From Flavobacterium sp. (lineage in GTDB: Bacteria > Bacteroidota > Bacteroidia > Flavobacteriales > Flavobacteriaceae), in the NCBI GenBank assembly GCA_010365135.1, contig JAAFGY010000004.1:1-60253 (forward strand): 60,253 nt of DNA, read 5' to 3'. Of the stretch, positions 40,158-49,349 are shown piece by piece. The first letter of the stretch is position 1; each line of letters starts with the position of its first letter. The notes under the pieces were generated by a model. The model was given only the letters and a program-made list of their open reading frames with translations. It did not search any database and was not told where the DNA came from. A program made the translations under genes and the position numbers.

Positions 40158-41204
40158 ATGAAAGACCTTTCTTGGTTTAATAAATTGATGTTTTTTTTGA
40201 ATATAGTACTCACTGTATCAACTTTCGTTGCTTATGTTTTGCCTTTTTTGGCCCCAAAACTTTTTCCGCTTTTATCCGTGCTCACTCTATTTATGCCTTT
40301 GTTTTTTATATTGAATGGATTGTTTTTCTTGTATTGGGGACTTCAGTTTAAAAAGCGTATGATTTTATCTGGTTTGGTACTTTTGATGGGAATTACTTTT
40401 ATTAATAAATTCTATAAATTTTCGGCAAAGGAATACCCTGAAAACGAGAAAGATTTTACGGTAATGAGTTATAATGTTCGTTTGCTAAATGTCTTCAGGT
40501 GGTTGGATCGAGATAATGTTCCCGCACAGATTTTGACATTTATAAATGACAAAAATCCGGACATATTGTGCATTCAGGAATATTCAAATTCTGCCCATAT
40601 AGATCTGAAAGTATACCGCCATAAATACATTTTGATGGAAGGAAATCAAATTAAGACAGCTCAGGCTATTTTTTCAAAATTTCCTATTATAAATGAGGGA
40701 AATATTGTGTTCCCAAACTCTAATAATAATGTGGTATTTGCCGATATAAAAAAAGGGAAAGACATCATCAGAGTTTATAATATTCACCTTCAATCCATAA
40801 AAATTTCTCCTGATGTTACTGAAATAGATGAAAATATTGATGTAATCAACGAAAGTAAATCGTTACAGCTTTTGCATAGAATAAGCAAGGCTTTCAAACA
40901 GCAGCAGCAGCAAGCGGAACTGATCAAAGAGCACAAAAAAGCTTGTCCGTATCCAATAATTATCTGTGGCGACATGAATAATAGCGCATTTTCGTATGTT
41001 TATCGAAATATAAAAGGAAAACTTAAAGACAGTTTTGAAGAAGCTGGAAAAGGTTTTGGAGCCACTTATAAGTTCCGATATTATCCTGCCCGAATCGATT
41101 ATATTTTTGCAGATGATAAAATGAGAGTCAAAAAATTTGAAAGTTTTTCGGATTTCGATAACTCGGATCATTATCCCATTATGGCAAAATTGTCAATGGA
41201 ATAA
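40158..41204 (+). CDS. membrane-anchored endonuclease/exonuclease/phosphatase-family protein
   Basis: A 348-residue protein. Three N-terminal membrane segments (about 7-85) precede an EEP domain with 'FTVMSYNVRLLN', 'DILCIQEYSNS' (metal-binding glutamate), 'RVYNIHLQS', 'IICGDMNNS' and the terminal 'NSDHYPIM' histidine. All catalytic positions are present. EEP enzymes cut phosphodiester or phosphoester bonds in nucleic acids, lipids or inositol phosphates; which one cannot be told. I chose the ATG at 40158. It follows the two rhomboid genes. Confidence 0.92.
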   Translation: MKDLSWFNKLMFFLNIVLTVSTFVAYVLPFLAPKLFPLLSVLTLFMPLFFILNGLFFLYWGLQFKKRMILSGLVLLMGITFINKFYKFSAKEYPENEKDFTVMSYNVRLLNVFRWLDRDNVPAQILTFINDKNPDILCIQEYSNSAHIDLKVYRHKYILMEGNQIKTAQAIFSKFPIINEGNIVFPNSNNNVVFADIKKGKDIIRVYNIHLQSIKISPDVTEIDENIDVINESKSLQLLHRISKAFKQQQQQAELIKEHKKACPYPIIICGDMNNSAFSYVYRNIKGKLKDSFEEAGKGFGATYKFRYYPARIDYIFADDKMRVKKFESFSDFDNSDHYPIMAKLSME

Positions 41205-41304
41205 ATAAAAATTAGGAATTAGGAATTACGAATTACGTTGATAATGAATATTGTACATTAATAGAATAGCTTTAAAATAGTTTAACTGTCTTGGAAAAAA
41301 GTAT

Positions 41305-41931
41305 TTATTTTAGCATCAATTTCTGATTTTTCAAATAATCCAAAGCGTATTTCCCTTCGTTGAAAATCAAATCCAAAACGCTCAAATTATTCAAAAACCC
41401 GTGTTTATCGTCAAAGACCTGAGTATAAGTTTCAAATTGGGAATTGTCTTTTTTTCCCTCTGCCAAAATTCTAAAATCCAAAATTTTATAAGAATCTACT
41501 GCGCGAAAATATTCGCTTGTCGTTTCGTATTCGAGTTTCATTCGCAGACATTTTGCAACAAAATTCATTGTTTCATAATTCAAATCCATCAGAAAAATAT
41601 GTTTTTTTTCGAAAATGGGACGAATTTCATCTTCAAAATATTCAAAAAATGGCGAAGTTCTGTACGCGGCTTCTAGTGATTTAAAATGTTGTTTTTGCCA
41701 GTCAAAATCAGGTTGTATTCTGACATCCTTCGTTTTTTGATGCGTTTCTTTTGAATGCTTTACAGGAATATTTAGTAGTTGAATTCCATTTGGACTATAA
41801 ATATAAGTCCGATTGCGATTGGTCTGCTTCTGGAAATTATCCTCCACTTCAAATACAATATTATCCGTTTGAGCCATTGCAACATAATGACTAATGGAAG
41901 GAAAATAGGTGGGATGGATGAGAAGGTTCAT
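41305..41931 (-). CDS. WbqC-family protein
   Basis: A 208-residue member of the WbqC family, first noted in O-antigen clusters and sometimes linked to amino-sugar acylation; the reaction is not settled. Typical features: 'IHPTYFPSISHYVAMAQTDNIVFEVEDNFQKQTNRNRTYIYSPNG' at the N-terminus and 'SLEAAYRTSPFFEYFEDEIRPIF' in the middle. I chose the ATG at 41931; the frame runs to 41961. It is the last gene of the run from parA through lepB, separated from lepB by a 127-nt AT-rich gap. Confidence 0.88.
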   Translation of the reverse strand: MNLLIHPTYFPSISHYVAMAQTDNIVFEVEDNFQKQTNRNRTYIYSPNGIQLLNIPVKHSKETHQKTKDVRIQPDFDWQKQHFKSLEAAYRTSPFFEYFEDEIRPIFEKKHIFLMDLNYETMNFVAKCLRMKLEYETTSEYFRAVDSYKILDFRILAEGKKDNSQFETYTQVFDDKHGFLNNLSVLDLIFNEGKYALDYLKNQKLMLK

Positions 41932-42058
41932 AGTTTTAATTCGTTTAATAGGGTATAACATGGTTTAGTGTAAAAGTTTAATTTCTTTTGTGGTTAAACA
42001 ACATTAAACCTTTAAACCATTTTTAAACTTTTAAAAAACACAAGATCGTTAAACAATT

Positions 42059-43639
42059 TTAAACTTTTACGTTTCTTTCTTTTCTTTTTTTCCAAAAATA
42101 TTCACCCACAAAAAAAGCAGCTAAAGCAATCAGGAAAAATTTAAAATACGATTGTGGCTGACCATCTCCACCAACGGTGGTAAACAATCGTTCCCAACGA
42201 ATTTTTCCAAAACCTTTACCGTTTGTATCCCAACTCATCCAAATGAAAACAGGTTTTCCAACAATATGATCTTCGGGAGTATATCCAAAATAACGTGCGT
42301 CTAATGAATTGTGACGATTGTCTCCCATCATCCAATAATAATCTTGTTTGAATGTGTATGTGGTGGCTATTTTATCATTAATATAGATGTCATTGCCAAC
42401 AACCTTTAAGGAGTTTCCTTCATATTCGTTGATGATAATTTTATAAAACGGTAAAGATTCCTTGTTTAAAGCGACCGTTTTTCCCGCTTCAGGAATATAA
42501 ATTGGACCAAAATTATCACAACTCCAATTGTTGGCTATTGAAGGTTTTCCGTCTTGGAAATCGGGGAAAATTCCATCTTCTGGGCCTTTTTTGATTTCTC
42601 TAATTACAGCCGTAATTCCAGGAACATTTTTTAATCTTTCTGCTCCAGCAAAGGTCAAAGCACGAACATATAAGGTGTCTTTTAAATCGCTGGTAAAACC
42701 TGCTCCATCAGTAACATTCATATCTTTTAGTAGATATTCAAAATCGATTGGCGTTTTTCCATCCAATGCTACTTTGTACGAATATTGTGGTTTAGCTCTT
42801 TCGGGTAGCATTAATTCTTTTCCATTGATGAAAACAATGCCATTTTTTATTTGTAAACTATCGCCAGCAATTCCCACACAACGTTTAACATAGTTTGTTT
42901 TTTTATCAATAGGTTTATCATATCTTTTGTCCGCTGCGATATACATATTAAACAACGTATCTCTAGGCCAATTGAACACCACAATATCGTTGTTTTTGAT
43001 TTTCTCAAAAGAAGGTAATCTAAAATAAGGCAATTGAGGCCAACTGAGATAAGACTTCACTTTAAGTAGCGGAATCGAGTCGTGAACCATGGGTAAAGCT
43101 ACTGCGGTCATAGGAACTCTAGCGCCATAATTCATTTTACTCACAAATAAAAAGTCACCTACTAATAATGATTTTTCTAGCGACGAAGAAGGAATTGTGT
43201 AGGGTTGAAGGACGTAAGTATGCACCAACGTAGCAACAATTATTGCAAAAAGTAAAGAACTTATAGTATCCCCAGTTTTGTTTTCAGGATGCAAACTCCG
43301 GTCTGCTTCATAATTTAATGGCTGCGTATAATTAACGTAATAAATATAAAATCCAAAGGTTACTATTCCTAAAAAAGTGTCTAAACTAGTTCGTTTTCCA
43401 AAACTTTTAAGAGTTTCTACCCAAATAACTGGAAACATTATTAGGTTGATAATAGGAATAAAAAGCAATAGAGTCCACCAAGTTGGGCGTCCAATGATTT
43501 TCATCAAAACGATTGAATTATATATTGGAACTGCTGCTTCCCAACGTTTTCTGCCTGCAGCTTCATATAATTTCCAAGTTCCTAAAAAGTGAATTATTTG
43601 TACCATTAAGAAAAATACAAACCATTGATATAGTGTCAT
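42059..43639 (-). CDS. lepB: signal peptidase I
   Basis: It removes signal peptides from exported proteins. The 526-residue protein is much longer than E. coli LepB (324). The first 130 residues hold three or so membrane helices with a DUF5684-like appearance, before the anchor at about 127-145. The catalytic serine is S153 in 'IPSSSLEKSLLVGD', the general-base lysine K252 in 'YVKRCVGIAGDS', and the C-terminal box 'MMGDNRHNSLDARYFGYTP' is intact. An insertion separates the lysine and C-terminal boxes, as is usual in Bacteroidota. It lies between dapB and WbqC. Confidence 0.96.
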   Translation of the reverse strand: MTLYQWFVFFLMVQIIHFLGTWKLYEAAGRKRWEAAVPIYNSIVLMKIIGRPTWWTLLLFIPIINLIMFPVIWVETLKSFGKRTSLDTFLGIVTFGFYIYYVNYTQPLNYEADRSLHPENKTGDTISSLLFAIIVATLVHTYVLQPYTIPSSSLEKSLLVGDFLFVSKMNYGARVPMTAVALPMVHDSIPLLKVKSYLSWPQLPYFRLPSFEKIKNNDIVVFNWPRDTLFNMYIAADKRYDKPIDKKTNYVKRCVGIAGDSLQIKNGIVFINGKELMLPERAKPQYSYKVALDGKTPIDFEYLLKDMNVTDGAGFTSDLKDTLYVRALTFAGAERLKNVPGITAVIREIKKGPEDGIFPDFQDGKPSIANNWSCDNFGPIYIPEAGKTVALNKESLPFYKIIINEYEGNSLKVVGNDIYINDKIATTYTFKQDYYWMMGDNRHNSLDARYFGYTPEDHIVGKPVFIWMSWDTNGKGFGKIRWERLFTTVGGDGQPQSYFKFFLIALAAFFVGEYFWKKRKERNVKV

Positions 43640-43643
43640 AATA

Positions 43644-43671
43644 TTTTAGATTTTAGATTTTAGATTTTAGA
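43644..43671. repeat. tandem heptamer (TTTTAGA)x4 upstream of lepB
   Basis: Four exact copies of TTTTAGA, ending in TTTC. The array begins 5 nt upstream of the lepB start codon, so it is in the leader or promoter of lepB. Confidence 0.85.
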
Positions 43672-43786
43672 TTTCTGTTGAAATACAAAATATAAAATTT
43701 GAAATTATATGTTTAATTATTTATTGTTTTAAGTTTTTAAATCTAAACTTGCAATTCTACGCCCGAGCCCAAATGCCGAAGTAATC

Positions 43787-44488
43787 CTAAATTAATTCTA
43801 ATACATCTTTCATTGAGAAAATACCATGTTTTCCCACAATCCATTCCGCGGCAATAATAGCACCTAGAGCAAAACCATCGCGATTGTGAGCCGTGTGTTT
43901 TATTGCAATGGTATCCACTGCTGAATGGTAGGTTACAGTATGCGTTCCGGGAACATTTTCTGTTCTTACGGCTTCAATATGAATCTGATTTGCTTTGGCT
44001 TCTTCCAAAGTCCAATTAGTGTAATTACTATTTTCAATCACTCCTTTGGCTAATGAAATTGCAGTTCCGCTTGGCGCATCGAGTTTTTGAGTATGATGGA
44101 TTTCTTCCATGTCGATTGTATAAGAATCGAATTTCGACATCATTTTTGCCAAATAGTCATTGAGTTCAAAAAACAGATTTACACCCAAGCTGAAGTTGGA
44201 ACTGGAAATAAAAGCTCCATTTTTTTCTTGGCAAAGCGCAACCATTTGGTCATAACGATCCAACCAACCTGTTGTTCCAGAAACCACTGGAACATTGGCA
44301 TAAAAACAACTAGAAATATTTGCAACAGCAACGGCTGGAATGCTAAAATCGATAGCAACATCAGCATTCGAAAGCCCTTCATAAGTATTGAATTCGTCTT
44401 TTTTCAAAACAATTTCGTGACCTCTTTCCAGCGCAATTCTTTCGATTGTCTGCCCCATTTTTCCGTATCCTAAAAGTGCGATTTTCAT
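43787..44488 (-). CDS. dapB: 4-hydroxy-tetrahydrodipicolinate reductase
   Basis: It reduces the dihydrodipicolinate precursor on the way to lysine and diaminopimelate. The 233-residue protein has the nucleotide-binding GYGKMG (7-12), 'VVSGTTGWLDRY' and the catalytic/substrate segment 'EIHHTQKLDAPSGTAISLAKG' with the conserved HH, K and DAPSGTA. It lacks a segment of about 35 residues found in E. coli DapB, as is common in Bacteroidota. The gene follows the DUF5683 gene by 10 nt. Confidence 0.97.
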   Translation of the reverse strand: MKIALLGYGKMGQTIERIALERGHEIVLKKDEFNTYEGLSNADVAIDFSIPAVAVANISSCFYANVPVVSGTTGWLDRYDQMVALCQEKNGAFISSSNFSLGVNLFFELNDYLAKMMSKFDSYTIDMEEIHHTQKLDAPSGTAISLAKGVIENSNYTNWTLEEAKANQIHIEAVRTENVPGTHTVTYHSAVDTIAIKHTAHNRDGFALGAIIAAEWIVGKHGIFSMKDVLELI

Positions 44489-44498
44489 TTGCTTGTTT

Positions 44499-45059
44499 CT
44501 AAAAATTATAATTAAAGGTTAGTCCAACATTTGTTCTAGATGTTACATCATTTAGATATAAATCGGGTCGTACGGATAAATTTTCATTTACATTAAATTG
44601 TATTAAAGCTGCATCAACATTGGCATCAATGATATTTAAAACATAAAAACCAACCACAAATAATGCTGATAAATCTCTATTACGTTGATAAAATTTTTGA
44701 GCCGAAATTAATCTAGTTTCGTCCAAGTAAGAAAATTCATCATCGGTAAAACCCTCTAATCTTCGTTTGTAAGCGTCTCGATATTGATGATATTTTTGGT
44801 TGCTGTCAATATAATAATACATACTGACTCCAATTGCTCCGTAAACCAATGGGATTTTCCAATATTTTTTGTTGTAAGCTTGCCCCAATCCTGGTAAAAT
44901 AGCCGAATAAAAGGCCGCTTTTGCTGGTGTCAAAGGATCAATATCATTCGATTTCACAGTGTCTTTTGCAACCAAAGTAGCCTCCGTTTTCTTTTGCGAA
45001 AAAACAGCTGTATTTCCTATAACAAAAAGGAGCAAAACTATGAAACGGATTTTATGCAC
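44499..45059 (-). CDS. DUF5683 exported protein
   Basis: A 186-residue protein with a signal peptide (about 1-21, 'FVIGNTAVFSQ'). The core has 'PAKAAFYSAILPGLGQAYNKKYWKIPLVYGAIGVSMYYYI', matching DUF5683, with two hydrophobic stretches, and ends in a beta-like segment. Function is unknown. Its start touches the parB stop (1-nt overlap) and it lies 10 nt before dapB, so it belongs to the parA-parB-DUF5683-dapB unit. Confidence 0.9.
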   Translation of the reverse strand: MHKIRFIVLLLFVIGNTAVFSQKKTEATLVAKDTVKSNDIDPLTPAKAAFYSAILPGLGQAYNKKYWKIPLVYGAIGVSMYYYIDSNQKYHQYRDAYKRRLEGFTDDEFSYLDETRLISAQKFYQRNRDLSALFVVGFYVLNIIDANVDAALIQFNVNENLSVRPDLYLNDVTSRTNVGLTFNYNF

Positions 45060-45958
45060 TAGTCTTTTATTAGTTTGATAATCCTGTTGAAATCTTCTTC
45101 AGAATGAAATGGAATGGTGATTTTTCCTTTACCATTTCCGGCAATTTTCACGTCAACTTTTGTTCCGAAATAATTGTTGAAAGTATTTTTCTGAGTATCG
45201 GCAATTTCAAATGAGGTAGATTTGGCTTTTGTCGCAGGTTTTGGTTTTAAACTTTCCTGATAATTTTTGACCAAAGCTTCTGTATCTCGAACGGAAAGAT
45301 TCTGGCTTACGATTTTTTGATAAATATCAGTTTGAATATCCTGATCTTCAATATTGATAATCGCGCGACCGTGACCCATACTGATAAAACCATCCCGAAT
45401 TCCGGTTTGAATAATGGGATCTAATTTTAAAAGTCTCAAATAATTGGCAATTGTCGAGCGTTTTTTTCCTACGCGTTCGCTCATTTGCTCTTGAGTCAGT
45501 TGAATTTCGTCAATCAATCTTTGGTAGGAAAGTGCAATTTCTATGGGATCTAAATCGTGGCGTTGAATATTTTCAACCAAGGCCATAATCAAGGATTCGT
45601 TGTCGTTTGCAATTCTAATATAAGCAGGAACGGTCGCCAATCCAACCAAAGTTGAAGCACGTAAACGTCTCTCACCAGAAATTAATTGATATTTGTTGAA
45701 GTCTAATTTGCGGACAGTAATTGGCTGAATTACACCTAATTCTTTGATAGAAGAAGCTAATTCTCTTAGCGAATCTTCGTTGAAATTACTTCTGGGCTGA
45801 AACGGATTGATTTCTATTGCCTCAATTTCGAGCTCAATAATATTGCCGACCACTTTATCGGCATTTTTATCTTCAACCGATTTTATGTCGTTTTCCGGAT
45901 CTTTTAATAAGGCTGATAATCCTCTTCCTAACGCTTGTTTTTTTATTGCTTTTGCCAT
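45059..45958 (-). CDS. parB: chromosome-partitioning protein ParB
   Basis: A 299-residue ParB/Spo0J, the CTP-dependent clamp that loads at parS. The N-terminus has 'GRGLSALL', the CTPase part 'IEINPFQPRSNFNEDSLRELASSI' and 'QLISGERRLRAS' (box II), and the helix-turn-helix 'EQMSERVGKKRSTIANYLRLLKL'. A short C-terminal dimerisation segment ends the protein. It follows parA by 4 nt. I found no convincing parS site in the window. Confidence 0.97.
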   Translation of the reverse strand: MAKAIKKQALGRGLSALLKDPENDIKSVEDKNADKVVGNIIELEIEAIEINPFQPRSNFNEDSLRELASSIKELGVIQPITVRKLDFNKYQLISGERRLRASTLVGLATVPAYIRIANDNESLIMALVENIQRHDLDPIEIALSYQRLIDEIQLTQEQMSERVGKKRSTIANYLRLLKLDPIIQTGIRDGFISMGHGRAIINIEDQDIQTDIYQKIVSQNLSVRDTEALVKNYQESLKPKPATKAKSTSFEIADTQKNTFNNYFGTKVDVKIAGNGKGKITIPFHSEEDFNRIIKLIKD

Positions 45959-45962
45959 ACAA

Positions 45963-46730
45963 CTATTTGCTGTTTTTCTTTATAACTTCGTGAGCTAATT
46001 GCAGGTAATTATTAGCTCCTTTGCTTGTAGCATCATAGTTTATAATGCTTTCGCCAAAACTTGGAGCTTCACTCAACTTCACATTTCTTTGAATAATAGT
46101 TTCAAAAACCATATCGTTAAAATGTTTCTGAACCTCTTCAACCACCTGATTGGACAAACGCAATCTGGAATCAAACATGGTCAAAAGCAATCCTTCAATA
46201 TCTAAATCTGCGTTATGAATTTTTTGAATACTTTTTATCGTATTCAATAATTTTCCCAAACCTTCGAGTGCAAAATATTCGCATTGAATAGGAATAATCA
46301 CTGAATCGGCTGCTGTCAAAGCATTCAACGTAAGTAAACCCAATGATGGCGCGCAATCTATAATGATGTAATCGTAATCGTCTTTAATACTTTCCAATGC
46401 TTTTTTGAGCATATATTCGCGGTCGGGTTTGTCAACCAATTCTATTTCGATGGCAACAAGGTCAATGTGCGATGGAATTACATCCACGTTTGGCGCCGAA
46501 CATTTCACAACCGCCTCTTTTGGCGTATTGCTATGTTCTATAATTTGATAGGTTCCAATTTCTATAGTATTGACATCAATTCCTAATCCTGAACTTGCAT
46601 TTGCCTGGGGATCAGCATCTATTAATAATACTTTTTTTTCTAAAACACCTAGTGATGCAGCCAGATTTACCGAAGTTGTCGTCTTTCCAACACCACCTTT
46701 TTGATTAGCAATCGCAATGATTTTGCCCAT
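45963..46730 (-). CDS. parA: chromosome-partitioning ATPase ParA
   Basis: A 255-residue ParA/Soj. The deviant Walker A is KGGVGKTT (11-18), with 'LIDADPQANASSGLG' (A' region) and 'YDYIIIDCAPSLG' (Walker B). No N-terminal helix-turn-helix is present, so this is the chromosomal (type Ia-short) form and not a plasmid repressor. It is first in the parA-parB-DUF5683-dapB run. A palindrome TTAACA-TT-TGTTAA lies at 46794-46807, upstream of it. Confidence 0.97.
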   Translation of the reverse strand: MGKIIAIANQKGGVGKTTTSVNLAASLGVLEKKVLLIDADPQANASSGLGIDVNTIEIGTYQIIEHSNTPKEAVVKCSAPNVDVIPSHIDLVAIEIELVDKPDREYMLKKALESIKDDYDYIIIDCAPSLGLLTLNALTAADSVIIPIQCEYFALEGLGKLLNTIKSIQKIHNADLDIEGLLLTMFDSRLRLSNQVVEEVQKHFNDMVFETIIQRNVKLSEAPSFGESIINYDATSKGANNYLQLAHEVIKKNSK

Positions 46731-46975
46731 TTATTTTTCTAAATTTTGAACGGTAAAAATACAATTAATTATGGTTTCTGAAAATCTATTTTGTTAACAT
46801 TTGTTAAGGTGGAATTGGCAGTTCCTTTTTTGAAAAAAGTTCTTGAAGAATCTGTAATTTTCAAAAGGATTTTTATAAATGGAACAAACCATAAAATTTA
46901 ATTCGCGCCTTGATATTGAATAGATTTAGCAATACATTTACCGCTTTAACTTTATCCGCAATTGTATACTATAAA

Positions 46976-48094
46976 ATGAATTTTCTCATCATTACTCATG
47001 TGCCTCATATTCTGTACCAAAAGCAATATTTTGCTTATGCACCTTATGTCCGCGAAATGAATATTTGGATTCAAAATGCTGATAAAGTGACTCTTGTGGC
47101 TCCAGTCGCAGATTATGAAAAATCACCGATTGACCTTCATTATGAACATAAGAATATTGAATTTGTAGCTATCGAAAGTTTTGATTTATTGGGTTTAAAG
47201 TCAATTTTAAAAACGATAATAAAAGCACCAAAAATTTGTTGGAAGCTATATTTCGCAATGAAAAATGCCGACCACATTCATCTTCGTTGTCCAGGAAATA
47301 TAGGTTTGTTGGGATGTTTTGTGCAAATTTTATTTCCAAATAAAGTGAAAACTGCTAAATATGCAGGGAATTGGGATCCAAAATCAAAACAACCTTGGAC
47401 GTATCGTTTGCAAAAATGGATTTTGTCCAATGTTTTTTTGACCCGAAATATGCAGGTTTTGGAATATGGTGAATGGGCAGGAAGTTCTAAAAATATCAAG
47501 CCCTTTTTTACCGCAACGTACAATGAAACTGATAAAAAATCGATTATCGCTAAAGATTTTCAATCACAAATTAATTTTATTTTTGTTGGAAGTTTAGTGC
47601 CTGGAAAAAATCCTTTGTATTCCATTCAACTGATAGAATCTTTGTATAAAAAAGGTTTTAATGTCGCATTAACTTTTTACGGAGAGGGCGCAGAAGGAGA
47701 AAAATTAAAAAAATACATTTACAGAAATAATTTAGACAACATTATCTCATTGAAAGGAAATCAGACTCAGGAAACGGTAAAAAAGGGGTATGAACAAAGT
47801 CACTTTGTGATTTTACCTTCCGAAAGTGAAGGCTGGCCAAAAGCCATTGCCGAAGGCATGTTTTGGGGTTGTGTTCCGGTAGCAACAAAGGTTTCTTGTG
47901 TTCCGTTTATGCTCGATTACGGTAATAGGGGAGTTTTGTTGGACATTGATTTGAATAAAGATGTTTTGCAACTCGAAATCCTTTTGAAAAATGAAACGGA
48001 ATTCGAAAATAAAAGTATCAAAGTTTGTGAATGGTCGCGACAATATACGTTGGATGTTTTCGAAAAAGAAATAAAAAAATTATTAAAATCATGA
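46976..48094 (+). CDS. GT4-type glycosyltransferase (exopolysaccharide locus)
   Basis: A 372-residue GT-B enzyme. The N-terminal domain starts 'MNFLIITHVPHILYQKQYFAYAPYVREM'. The donor domain has 'FIFVGSLVPGKNPLYSIQLIESL', 'LTFYGEGAEGEKLKKYI' and the E-x7-E motif in 'PSESEGWPKAIAEGMFWGCVPVAT'. I chose the ATG at 46976; a frame extends to 46910 without family similarity. The stop overlaps the next start as ATGA. It begins the plus-strand exopolysaccharide run. Confidence 0.91.
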   Translation: MNFLIITHVPHILYQKQYFAYAPYVREMNIWIQNADKVTLVAPVADYEKSPIDLHYEHKNIEFVAIESFDLLGLKSILKTIIKAPKICWKLYFAMKNADHIHLRCPGNIGLLGCFVQILFPNKVKTAKYAGNWDPKSKQPWTYRLQKWILSNVFLTRNMQVLEYGEWAGSSKNIKPFFTATYNETDKKSIIAKDFQSQINFIFVGSLVPGKNPLYSIQLIESLYKKGFNVALTFYGEGAEGEKLKKYIYRNNLDNIISLKGNQTQETVKKGYEQSHFVILPSESEGWPKAIAEGMFWGCVPVATKVSCVPFMLDYGNRGVLLDIDLNKDVLQLEILLKNETEFENKSIKVCEWSRQYTLDVFEKEIKKLLKS

Positions 48095-49161
48095 GAGTTC
48101 TTCAACTCATCGATTCTCTTGAAGCGGGCGGTGCAGAACGGATGGCAGTCAATTATGCCAATGCGCTTGCAAAAGAAATTGACTTTTCAGGGTTGGTGGT
48201 GACTCGAAAAGTGGGGCCACTTTTAAATCAAATCAATAGCAGTGTTTCTTATTTATTTTTGAATAAAAAAAATGCTATTGATTTAAAAACCCTATTTAAA
48301 TTGCGCAAATTTGTGATGGAAAATAAGGTCGAAATTATACATGCTCATGGTACTTCGTTTTTTACCGCTTTTCTGTTGAAGTTAAGTTGTCCAAAAATAA
48401 AATTAATTTGGCACGAACATTATGGAGCAAGAGTTCATCAAAAAGGAAAGGATAACTTAGTGCTTTATTTCACCTCTTTTTTTTTCACTTCGGTTTTTGT
48501 AGTCAATCACCAATTGGAAAGTTGGGTCAAAAAAAATCTATTAGTAAAGAAAGTGTCTTATATTCCGAATTTTGCAGTAATGGATTTAAACGAGCCTAAA
48601 CTTACATTTTTAGAGGGACAGTTGGGAAAACGTATCGTTTGTTTAGCGAATCTTAAAGACCCAAAAAATCATCTCGCGTTGCTAACTGCTTTTGAAGAAT
48701 TGAAATTTTACACTACGGGATGGAGTTTGCATTTAATAGGAAAAGATTATAATGACGATTATAGCAATTGTCTAAAAAACTTTATAAAAGAAAATAATTT
48801 AGGGACCCATGTATTTCTGTATGATTCTAAAAGCGATATACAACATATTTTATCCCAGGCTACAATTGGTGTGTTGTGTTCAACAGACGAGGGTTTTCCT
48901 GTTTCTTTATTAGAATATGGTTTAGCAAAATTAGCTGTTGTTTCAACTAATGTTGGATATTGTTCTGAAATAATTCAAGATAACTATACTGGATTATTAT
49001 TCGATCCACTTAATAATAAGCAATTTCAAAACCAACTCCAAAACATGCTTTTAAACACGGGGCAAAGAGAAGTGTTTGCGATGAATTTGCATCGCTTGGT
49101 TTTAGAGCATTATTCTATGGAGAAAGGAGTAAAATTGTTAATTTCTAAATATAGTAACTAA
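48091..49161 (+). CDS. GT4-type glycosyltransferase (exopolysaccharide locus)
   Basis: A 356-residue GT-B enzyme with 'RVLQLIDSLEAGGAERMAVNYANAL' at the N-terminus, 'EIIHAHGTSFFTAFLLKL' and a donor domain ending in 'LCSTDEGFPVSLLEYGLAKLAVVSTNVGY' (E-x7-E). It overlaps the preceding gene by 4 nt (ATGA), so the two are translated in a coupled way and probably add successive sugars to one glycan. Confidence 0.92.
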   Translation: MRVLQLIDSLEAGGAERMAVNYANALAKEIDFSGLVVTRKVGPLLNQINSSVSYLFLNKKNAIDLKTLFKLRKFVMENKVEIIHAHGTSFFTAFLLKLSCPKIKLIWHEHYGARVHQKGKDNLVLYFTSFFFTSVFVVNHQLESWVKKNLLVKKVSYIPNFAVMDLNEPKLTFLEGQLGKRIVCLANLKDPKNHLALLTAFEELKFYTTGWSLHLIGKDYNDDYSNCLKNFIKENNLGTHVFLYDSKSDIQHILSQATIGVLCSTDEGFPVSLLEYGLAKLAVVSTNVGYCSEIIQDNYTGLLFDPLNNKQFQNQLQNMLLNTGQREVFAMNLHRLVLEHYSMEKGVKLLISKYSN

Positions 49162-49349
49162 ATGTTTATTTAGGAGAAGAACCTAAAAGAGGGTCGAGCA
49201 ATTAAAAATAAATAATAAGACTAAATTGTAAAAGTATTTTTGAATCACTTTTTTACCATTAGTTTAACCGATACTTATCGTCATTTGTCGATTTTTAAAT
49301 GATTTAATGGGATGTTTATGTAGATTTGTAATAATCAGTAATTTTTTAG

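Noticed and set aside
46794..46807. TTAACA-TT-TGTTAA palindrome upstream of parA as parS or an operator
   Set aside because: It is short and AT-rich, so chance is likely, and it does not resemble known parS; noted only under parA.
46910..46975. Upstream start for the first exopolysaccharide glycosyltransferase
   Set aside because: The GT-B fold begins at the ATG at 46976; the 22 extra residues have no family similarity.
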